12,537 bases of DNA from Pseudobacillus lumedeiriae (GTDB taxonomy: Bacteria; Bacillota; Bacilli; Bacillales; Domibacillaceae), in assembly GCF_044891285.1 (NCBI RefSeq), contig NZ_JAUIYO010000029.1:1-12537 (forward strand). Direction: 5' to 3'. The notes beneath the pieces are model-generated. The model had not been told where the DNA came from. It did no database searches and saw only the letters and a list, made by a program, of their open reading frames with translations. Below, in pieces: positions 1 to 5,833 of this stretch; positions within the stretch are counted from its first letter, which is position 1, and each line of letters begins with the position of its first letter. The position numbers and the translations under genes were made by a program.

Positions 1-44
1 CGCCGCCAGCGTTCGTCCTGAGCCAGGATCAAACTCTCCAAAAA
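1..44 (-). rRNA. 16S ribosomal RNA, 5' end only (partial)
   Basis: The reverse strand reads GAGAGTTTGATCCTGGCTCA followed by GGACGAACGCTGGCGGCG, the universally conserved 5' end of bacterial 16S rRNA including the site of the 27F primer. The mature 5' end is placed near position 44 by analogy with Bacillus 16S, which starts five to six bases before GGAGAG; the exact nucleotide is uncertain by a base or two. The gene runs leftwards and leaves the window at position 1, so only about 44 of roughly 1550 bases are present. Its promoter and leader lie immediately to the right. Confidence 0.97.
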
Positions 45-97
45 GATGTTTGACTTGCTCAATTGTTTTAAATAAGAATTAACTTACTGGCATGTAT

Positions 98-120
98 TTT
101 GTTCAGTTTTCAAAGATCAA
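98..120 (-). promoter_or_regulatory. rRNA leader boxA-like antitermination element
   Basis: On the reverse strand the leader contains TTGATCTTTGAAAACTGAAC followed by AAAA, which closely matches the boxA-type sequence (CTTTGAAAACT) found before 16S and in rRNA spacers of Bacillus. In this family boxA recruits Nus factors so that RNA polymerase reads through the rRNA operon. It lies between the predicted promoter and the 16S start, as expected. Confidence 0.75.
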
Positions 121-151
121 TTTCATCCGTCTTTTTCAACGACAGGATTTA

Positions 152-181
152 ATCATACCACTTTAAAAGTCTAAAAGTCAA
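152..181 (-). promoter_or_regulatory. rRNA operon promoter (SigA type) with UP-like stretch
   Basis: Reverse strand: -35 TTGACT (181 to 176), an 18-bp spacer and -10 TATGAT (157 to 152), with a predicted start near 145, about 100 bases before the 16S gene. Directly upstream of the -35 (about 182 to 215) is a run made almost only of A and T (blocks such as AAAAAAGATTAAAAAAG), which resembles an UP element contacting the RNA polymerase alpha subunit. Only one promoter is evident here. A second, more distal P1 is not obvious between this site and the terminator at 415-451. Confidence 0.8.
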
Positions 182-414
182 TCTCTTTTTTAATCTTTTT
201 TTAAAAAGTTTTTTTAAAACCGCCGTATTCAGCGGCAGGTATTCAATATACCATGATCCCAAACATTAAGTCAACTATTTTCCCGAAAAAATATCCGCCC
301 AAGTTCGAAGCCTTTTTAATTAGAGGCATCAGCACTTTAAAAATATCTAAGCCAAACTGGCCTACTGACTTTCGCTTCAGGAGCTGGCTTTCTGTGAAAT
401 TGATCTGTAATAAA

Positions 415-451
415 AGCAAAAAGTGCGAAACATCTCTTCGCACTTTTTGCT
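415..451 (-). terminator. Rho-independent terminator of the M14 carboxypeptidase gene
   Basis: Perfect 15-bp inverted repeat, AGCAAAAAGTGCGAA (415-429) and TTCGCACTTTTTGCT (437-451), with a 7-base loop. It begins 13 bases past the stop codon of the minus-strand carboxypeptidase gene. On the minus strand the stem is followed by TTTATTA, a short T-rich tail. It should insulate the rRNA promoter about 230 bp further on from upstream transcription. Confidence 0.9.
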
Positions 452-464
452 CTTACCTTTCCTT

Positions 465-2219
465 TTACTGTGTCACAGTCTCTACATTAAGTTTCTTATC
501 CTGCATGTATCGATAAATCGGTAGTTCATCACCAAGATTGGCAGGTATAAAGTTAAATGTAACATAGCTATCTACCGCCTCAGGTTCAAACGCCTCTGCA
601 ATAAGGTTAGCGGCAGGCTGGTTCATTTGGAAAACGTAGCTTCCTTTCGGGAAGAAATATTCTTTTTCTTTTATTTCTGTTTTAACGTGATTTAATAAAT
701 GTCCTTCATAATAACGTTCATCTACTTTTTGTTCAGTAACTTTATAGCGATCTACATTAATAACTTCCGCCTCTTTCAATTTACTTACTTTAATGCCCGC
801 TATTTGTAATTTTTCAGCAATTTCGTGATAAGCCGGAGGCAAAATATATGCATTCGGACGGATTCTTTCTAGAGTCGGAACTCCCTTATCTAAGCTATGG
901 TACTTGACTGGTATTTCTACAACTTCTCCTTTAGCGATATCAACGACTTTAACTTTGTTTTTTCCAGGTAGTTCCTTCGTTGTGCTGTTGATAACGATTT
1001 TATCGTTATCCTTTACCGTTTCACCTTTTTTTACAACCTCTTCTCTCGCGGCTTCTACAGTAGCTTTTATTTGTTTTGCCCGATTGGCAGTTGTCTGCAA
1101 TAAGCTAGTTTGGGCAGCCACTTGCGCAGCCACTCTACGTTCAAAGTTTTCTTTGCCAATCCCTATCCCCCGGCTTTCTACAAATAAAGAAAAGGCTGGC
1201 TGAAGACCTTGAAAAGTCGTTTCGAAACGAGGCTCTGTTCCTACTTCCCATACAATGTATTCACCATCTTTAGAACGCTCAGGCACGAGATACGTACCGG
1301 AACGATAACCGCTTTTCGCCAGATCGCTATGAGCACTATTAATCAACCAATCATCCGTCTTTTTAAAGATCGATTTCGGAGTATTTAAGTTATACTGCTT
1401 CGCCATAGTAATATCATTGTATGCCAGCGCTCCTTGTTCTCCAACATCAGAGTACGCACTCGGTTTAACCCCTTCCTCATGCAGTGCAATGGTTACCTCT
1501 GGCTTAAATCGATTGAACACTTTGGTGATCTCTCTAATTTCCTTTACTTCAAACTTCATATGATCACGGTTAGCATCCAGCTTCTTTGCATTCTGGCGTT
1601 GGAAGTAGTAAGAACCGTCTGGATTCTTTCGCGGCACCATGACAACGTTGATATTTTTCAGTACTTCCCGGCCAAGTTCACCTAAGGCCAATCGTTGTGC
1701 TGTCGCTAAAGCTGACTCGCCCGCAGCTGGCTCATTTCCATGAATTTGAGCCTCCATCCAAACGGTTGGCTTACGTTTAAAATCAGCTGAATGTTCACTT
1801 TCACTTGTTGTAAAAATAAGGACTGGCATCTCACGTCCCTCAAGCGAGCGCACGGTAGTTTCCATCTTCATTAGCTCACTTTGACTATCTAACTCTTTCA
1901 AGAACTGCATCATTTCCTCTTGCGTTGTGAAATTTGTTTTTCCTTCTTTAAATGCGGGAGTATCGAATGTAACACCGGGATTCGGATATAACGCTTTGAC
2001 TTGTTCAGACTGCTTGTAGCTTTGTCCAAAATAAGGAGTAAACGTAGTAGGGTCCATTTGTCCAGCTGCAGGCGGCGCTGCTTTTACATTCACAGCAGTT
2101 GCTGTCTCTTTTTCTTGCTCCTTTGCAGAAGAAGCCACCCCTGTTTGATGCAAACCAAACATCGCTGACAACGTCACCACAGCCACCGTGGAAGAAACTA
2201 AAGTCTTTCTTTTAAACAT
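465..2219 (-). CDS. Secreted M14-family zinc carboxypeptidase
   Basis: A 584-residue exported metallopeptidase predicted to remove C-terminal residues from peptides or cell-wall peptides outside the cell. Residues 1 to about 30 form a signal peptide (KRK, then a hydrophobic stretch, then VASSA). The M14 domain spans roughly 95-380. Visible zinc ligands are H160 and E163 in HGNEPAAGE, and H247 in ALHEEG. The substrate-binding segment is KNPDGSYYFQRQNAKKLDAN (R208, N210) and continues with R218; the catalytic glutamate is E348 in FVESRG. Residues 380-584 form an additional C-terminal region seen in large Bacillus M14 proteins, ending in motifs such as DSYVTFNF and ELPIYRYM; its role is unknown to me. 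The ATG is preceded by AAGGGGAGGGTG at ideal spacing. The gene is monocistronic, ending in a strong hairpin at 415-451. Substrate and endo/exo preference cannot be read from the sequence. Confidence 0.93.
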   Translation of the reverse strand: MFKRKTLVSSTVAVVTLSAMFGLHQTGVASSAKEQEKETATAVNVKAAPPAAGQMDPTTFTPYFGQSYKQSEQVKALYPNPGVTFDTPAFKEGKTNFTTQEEMMQFLKELDSQSELMKMETTVRSLEGREMPVLIFTTSESEHSADFKRKPTVWMEAQIHGNEPAAGESALATAQRLALGELGREVLKNINVVMVPRKNPDGSYYFQRQNAKKLDANRDHMKFEVKEIREITKVFNRFKPEVTIALHEEGVKPSAYSDVGEQGALAYNDITMAKQYNLNTPKSIFKKTDDWLINSAHSDLAKSGYRSGTYLVPERSKDGEYIVWEVGTEPRFETTFQGLQPAFSLFVESRGIGIGKENFERRVAAQVAAQTSLLQTTANRAKQIKATVEAAREEVVKKGETVKDNDKIVINSTTKELPGKNKVKVVDIAKGEVVEIPVKYHSLDKGVPTLERIRPNAYILPPAYHEIAEKLQIAGIKVSKLKEAEVINVDRYKVTEQKVDERYYEGHLLNHVKTEIKEKEYFFPKGSYVFQMNQPAANLIAEAFEPEAVDSYVTFNFIPANLGDELPIYRYMQDKKLNVETVTQ

Positions 2220-2895
2220 ATAAACACCCTCCCCTTCATCATTTCACATGAAATCATTCGAATACTTTCATTTGTCTGCATTGAACATAGAAGCTAAAAT
2301 CGGCTGCCTTTATAGGTACTGTGACTAATGCCTGTCCGCTCTCACATGTAAGAAATTTAACAGCTGGTTTCCGAAAAGCATATGGAGAATAAAACGCAAC
2401 AAAAATACCACTTACTTTTCATCCCTTCTTTCGGCGCACTCCTTGACCTTCCTCTAAACATCTCACATACTCCCGCTGCTTATAACACTTCCACCGAATG
2501 AGGCTATAGGCTATGTATGTGAAACTATCAACCTCCCTCTCCCTTCTTCACATATGAAGCATGTCTCTTTTATTTCTTCTACCTCAGCCAGCAGTCACAC
2601 AATACCGTAAAGACTATGGAGTTATTATTACATGATCTTTTTTCAAAATAAGGGTGTTTATGTAAACAGATTAAAAATATTCACAATATAACAAATATTC
2701 TAAAAGCAATAAGTACTGCAACTTATTGCCTGGAAAAGACTTATACACATAGTATCTTCCCTTTATCAAGAAACATCACAATTACCACAAATACTGTCTG
2801 TTTCCTTTTCTGTATTTTGTTGCTAAACTAGTGGGGTTAACGGTTCTATCCACGATGATCTCATTTATAAAAATAATCAACCACTGGAAACGGAA
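2220..2895. other. Long intergenic region between divergent genes, no convincing gene
   Basis: This stretch separates the carboxypeptidase (minus) and the DHA1 exporter (plus), so it must hold both promoters, but neither is clear. A candidate for the exporter is TTCTAT, 16 bp, TATAAA, ending near 2873; it is weak. I see no reading frame with a ribosome binding site and no RNA gene. Visible structure: an inverted repeat ATTTCACATGAAAT (2241-2254), a similar imperfect one CTTCACATATGAAG (2546-2559), and recurring TCACAT (2244, 2342, 2463, 2548, and inverted at 2517). The rightmost third (about 2620-2830) is markedly A/T-rich. The region may hold binding sites or be eroded sequence. Confidence 0.5.
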
Positions 2896-2904
2896 GTGAA
2901 TATC

Positions 2905-4071
2905 ATGCTAGAAACAAAAAAAGCATTGCCTATCTTATTTTTGGTTATGTTTCTCGTAATGGTCGGCTTCGGGATCATTATTCCCGTCCTGCCGTTTTAT
3001 GCAGAAAATATCGGGGCTTCTCCTACACAATTAGGACTGCTTATGGCCGTCTATTCGTTGATGCAGCTTCTTTTCGCGCCAGTATGGGGACGGATTTCTG
3101 ACCGCATTGGCCGAAAACCGGTCATTATGATTGGTATCTTCGGGCTTGGGCTTTCCTTTTTCTTGATGGGGCTGTCATCTTCCCTTTGGATGCTGTTTGC
3201 AGCGAGAATTATCGGAGGCTTCTTATCTGCCGCTAATATGCCGACGGTTATGGCATATGTTGCTGATATTACAACCTCGGAGGACCGTGGAAAAGGAATG
3301 GGGATTGTCGGGGCAGCTACTGGCCTAGGTTTTATTTTCGGGCCAGCAATCGGCGGGATCTTTTCGAAAATGAGTTTAAATATGCCATTTTACATCGCCG
3401 GGACTTCTTCCGTTTTAACGTTATTCCTCGTCTTTTTTCTTCTAAAAGAATCATTAACAGAAGAAAAGAGGAACCAGCAGCAGACAAAGAAAACGTCGCT
3501 CCGTGACTCATTCAACGGCCCGGTATCTACGCTATTTATTCTACAATTATTCATTTCATTATCTTTAGCGGGCTTAGAAGCAACATTTGCTTACTACGCT
3601 GCCGAAAAAGCGGGACTCGGAACGATCAATCTAGGCTATATTTTTATGATTATGGGACTTGCCAGCGCCTTTGTCCAGGGCGGTTTAATCGGCAGACTGA
3701 CAAAAAAGTTTGGCGAAGGACGGGTCATCCAAGCCGGTATCCTCATTTCCGCCATCGGCTTCGGTTTAATTTTACTCGTTGAAAATTTTACGACAGCCGC
3801 TATTTTCTTAACAATCTTCGGCATCGGAAATGGCATGATTCGTCCAAGCATCTCTGCTTTGATTACAAAAACAACAACAAGCGGTCATGGCAGCGCGACT
3901 GGATTTCTTTCTTCCTTTGATTCGCTTGGCAGAATCATCGGTCCTCCAGTAGGAGGCTGGTTGTTTTCTATCACTATTGGTCTCCCGTACATTTCAGGAA
4001 TCGTACTATCCTTGATCGCCTTTGTCCTTTACCGTTTCTACACAGCGCGGGTAAAACAGCTTCATTATTAA
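2905..4071 (+). CDS. DHA1-type (TetA-like) MFS multidrug efflux transporter
   Basis: A 388-residue, 12-helix major facilitator predicted to export drugs or other small molecules in exchange for protons. Family signatures: motif A in the loop between helices 2 and 3, GRISDRIGRKPVI; antiporter motif C, GLGFIFGPAIGG, in helix 5; and a degenerate second motif A, GRLTKKFGEGRVI, in the C-terminal half. The N-terminus (LPFY after a first helix rich in G and I) is typical of the TetA/Bmr/MdtG group. I chose ATG 2905 because GGAAGTGA (2892-2899) lies five bases upstream; the in-frame GTG at 2896 lies inside that Shine-Dalgarno and would add three residues. The gene stands alone and ends at a bidirectional hairpin shared with the convergent exporter. 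Substrate unknown; no regulator gene is adjacent. Confidence 0.88.
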   Translation: MLETKKALPILFLVMFLVMVGFGIIIPVLPFYAENIGASPTQLGLLMAVYSLMQLLFAPVWGRISDRIGRKPVIMIGIFGLGLSFFLMGLSSSLWMLFAARIIGGFLSAANMPTVMAYVADITTSEDRGKGMGIVGAATGLGFIFGPAIGGIFSKMSLNMPFYIAGTSSVLTLFLVFFLLKESLTEEKRNQQQTKKTSLRDSFNGPVSTLFILQLFISLSLAGLEATFAYYAAEKAGLGTINLGYIFMIMGLASAFVQGGLIGRLTKKFGEGRVIQAGILISAIGFGLILLVENFTTAAIFLTIFGIGNGMIRPSISALITKTTTSGHGSATGFLSSFDSLGRIIGPPVGGWLFSITIGLPYISGIVLSLIAFVLYRFYTARVKQLHY

Positions 4072-4092
4072 GAAGCTGTACATAAATAACAA

Positions 4093-4141
4093 AAAGGAGC
4101 AATCCCTAGTCGGTTTACGTTAACTTTGGGCTTGCTCCTTT
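4093..4141. terminator. Bidirectional terminator between two convergent exporter genes
   Basis: Arms AAAGGAGCAA (4093-4102) and TTGCTCCTTT (4132-4141) pair over 10 bp, with an inner CCC/GGG pairing (4104-4106 with 4128-4130) and a long loop. The plus strand continues TCTATTCT; the minus strand continues TTGTTATT after its T-rich arm. It lies between the stop codons of the convergent genes ending at 4071 and 4164, and can serve both. Confidence 0.82.
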
Positions 4142-4163
4142 CTATTCTAAAACAACTATTTAT

Positions 4164-5441
4164 TCACCTTTCATCCTCTGAACTCGGGACGCCCGGCTTC
4201 GCTTCCGCTTTCATATTGTACAACGGCAAAATAAAGATCATGCCAACAATAAACATAGCTGCCGCGGATTCAAAAATAATAGCCAATGACAATTGCTCTT
4301 TCAAAACTCCTGCAATACTCATCGTTAATACCATTGAACCTGTAAATAGCGGACTTAAAATTCCATTCACTCTACCGATGAAAGCTCCTTCTGTTCTTTG
4401 CAAAATCATCGTATTGATGCCGATCTGAATACAAGGCAGCATGAGTCCGTTAAAAAACTCTGCTGTTAAGGTAAGCCAAAGATTTGTTGATAACCCCATC
4501 ACAGCTATGCCAAGGGCATTCACAAGCATACCGAATACCAACAGCCTCTGGGGAGCCGCTGTTTTGGCAAGAACCATCACACCCGCTCCACCTATAATCA
4601 TTCCAATGCCATTAACCATAAACAGCCATTGAAGGTTTTCTTTTGGCAGACCTAATTGTTCAGTTACAAGAAAAATCGAAAGCGGCTGAATGAAGCCAAG
4701 TCCAAGTCCCGCTGCCATAAAACAGAAACCTAACAGGCTTAACTCTTTCTTTCTCAAAACATATTTAATGCCACTTTTCATTTCCTGTAACAATGTTGTC
4801 TTGGACGTTTCCTCTTCCATTTTACGATCTTTAGGCAGGCAGGCCAGCGCTGCAGCTGAAAGTAAAAAGGCGATACCTGTAATAGTAATGGAAACATGAA
4901 TGCCAAAAGATTGAAAAGCAAATGTACCAAGAATAGGGCCCAACACCATAAACACGGCAAATACAGTTTGATAAACTGACATCCCAGCCTGCATTTGTTG
5001 TTCAGGCAAATGCATTTTAAATAACTTCATGCCCGAAGGCTGAGAAAATTGCGAAAGGATCGCGGAAATTAATGTAGCGAAAAACACTACTTTCCACGTT
5101 CCGAATAGAAGAGTGACGAGTACGGCAAATACAGAAAATGCACTTAAAATATCACACCATACCATTGTTCTCTTCGGACTCCAGCGATCAGCGAACGTTC
5201 CGCCAATAAATGAAAAAATAAAAATTGGTGCAAACTCTGCCACAGAAATCATCGAAATTGCAAACGGATCACCATTGGTATGTTCCATTACAAATAGCAA
5301 TACAGCAAAATTTCGCACCCATATCCCTATTTGTAAAAACAAACCGGAAATAATAATCGCCTGAAAAACACGGTTACGAAACAAGTTAGCTGACTGCGGT
5401 ATCTCCTCATTACTTACCTTACCTGTACTGTTTTTTTCCAA
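4164..5441 (-). CDS. DHA3/MFS_3-type major facilitator exporter
   Basis: A 425-residue, 12-helix major facilitator resembling the DHA3 group, which includes Mef macrolide exporters and EntS-type siderophore exporters. The family-level clues are the N-terminal FRNRVFQAIIISGLFLQIG, the motif A variant GGTFADRWSPKRTM, FSQPSGMKLFKMHLP before helix 5, and the C-terminal FIGRVNGI segment. I place the start at the TTG at 5441: a perfect AGGAGG (5455 to 5450) lies eight bases upstream, giving an N-terminus MEKNSTGKVSNEE. Reading from the in-frame TTG at 5495 would add 18 residues running through the Shine-Dalgarno, which is implausible. The ribosome binding site lies inside an inverted repeat, suggesting control of translation. 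Substrate is not identifiable; macrolide, siderophore or other small molecule are all possible. Confidence 0.85.
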   Translation of the reverse strand: MEKNSTGKVSNEEIPQSANLFRNRVFQAIIISGLFLQIGIWVRNFAVLLFVMEHTNGDPFAISMISVAEFAPIFIFSFIGGTFADRWSPKRTMVWCDILSAFSVFAVLVTLLFGTWKVVFFATLISAILSQFSQPSGMKLFKMHLPEQQMQAGMSVYQTVFAVFMVLGPILGTFAFQSFGIHVSITITGIAFLLSAAALACLPKDRKMEEETSKTTLLQEMKSGIKYVLRKKELSLLGFCFMAAGLGLGFIQPLSIFLVTEQLGLPKENLQWLFMVNGIGMIIGGAGVMVLAKTAAPQRLLVFGMLVNALGIAVMGLSTNLWLTLTAEFFNGLMLPCIQIGINTMILQRTEGAFIGRVNGILSPLFTGSMVLTMSIAGVLKEQLSLAIIFESAAAMFIVGMIFILPLYNMKAEAKPGVPSSEDER

Positions 5442-5449
5442 AATAAAAA

Positions 5450-5476
5450 CCTCCTGAGAGTTTTCTAAACAGGAGG
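5450..5476 (-). promoter_or_regulatory. Shine-Dalgarno-sequestering hairpin in the leader of the MFS_3 exporter
   Basis: On the minus strand CCTCCTG (5476 to 5470) is followed by a 13-base loop and CAGGAGG (5456 to 5450). The second arm is the Shine-Dalgarno of the exporter, so a 7-bp, five-GC-pair stem would hide it. Such structures occur in translationally attenuated resistance genes. I found no convincing leader peptide with its own start, so induction by ribosome stalling is only a possibility. Confidence 0.55.
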
Positions 5477-5563
5477 GAGTACAATACAATCTCAAACTGC
5501 CAAATAATATCTCTAATAGAAGAGACGCAATGATCTTATTCGTTTGTATATAGATGTACAGAC

Positions 5564-5623
5564 TAATCCTATTTAGAAAAAAGTTCGCCTATTTAACGTG
5601 TTTTTTCTTAAAAAATAGGATTA
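5564..5623. repeat. Long imperfect inverted repeat upstream of the MFS_3 exporter
   Basis: TAATCCTATTT (5564-5574) pairs perfectly with AAATAGGATTA (5613-5623). Inside, GAAAAAA (5576-5582) pairs with TTTTTTC (5601-5607), leaving a bulge and an 18-base loop. It lies in the region between the SLH gene terminator and the exporter leader, about 120-180 bp before the exporter start. No T run follows the outer stem on either strand, so it is not a typical terminator; it may be an operator or leader structure. A weak minus-strand promoter candidate (TTGCTC, 17 bp, TAATAT, 5696 to 5668) lies just upstream. The rest of 5477-5719 shows nothing else convincing. Confidence 0.5.
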
Positions 5624-5719
5624 ATTGATCATTGTTCCAGGTTCACCCTTCCATTTTTGTTAATTATATATTAAATGATGCAACGTGTTAGAGCAAGGTT
5701 TTCCGCTTTATTCAGAATA

Positions 5720-5772
5720 AAAAATGACTGTCTGAAAGTCAGTGAATCACTAACTCGCAGGCAGCCATTTTT
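5720..5772 (-). terminator. Terminator of the SLH surface protein gene
   Basis: On the minus strand AAAAATGGCTGCCTG (5772 to 5758) pairs with CAGACAGTCATTTTT (5734 to 5720) through 15 positions including two G-U wobbles. The stem is followed by more T (TATTCTG). A smaller AGTG/CACT hairpin sits in the loop. It lies 61 bp past the stop codon of the SLH gene. Confidence 0.8.
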
Positions 5773-5833
5773 AAATCGATACACTGAATGACCCATAAGT
5801 GAAGCGAACAAGATCTACATGCTGCTTCCCCTG

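Noticed and set aside
219..235. Short CCGC/GCGG hairpin followed by TTTT on the minus strand, a possible second terminator before the rRNA promoter.
   Set aside because: Only four base pairs with a long loop; the strong hairpin at 415-451 already explains termination.
349..390. Cruciform-like AAGCCA...TGGCTT with inner CTGA/TCAG, considered as a small RNA or riboswitch.
   Set aside because: Short interrupted stems that match no RNA family I recognise, with no promoter or T run attached.
243..443. A 66-residue minus-strand frame downstream of the carboxypeptidase (GTG start).
   Set aside because: Its start and first codons lie in the terminator stem, and I recognise no family. The basic, hydrophobic C-terminal part could be chance in an A/T-rich gap before the rRNA promoter.
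904..1203. Plus-strand open frame of 99 codons within the carboxypeptidase gene, with similar antisense frames inside the exporters and the SLH gene.
   Set aside because: Low-complexity antisense shadows of well-supported genes, without ribosome binding sites or recognisable domains.
2896..2904. GTG start for the DHA1 exporter three codons before the ATG.
   Set aside because: The GTG is part of the GGAAGTGA Shine-Dalgarno that serves the ATG at 2905.
5442..5495. Extended N-terminus of the MFS_3 exporter from a TTG at 5495.
   Set aside because: The added codons run through the AGGAGG site and its pairing arm and do not look like a transporter N-terminus.
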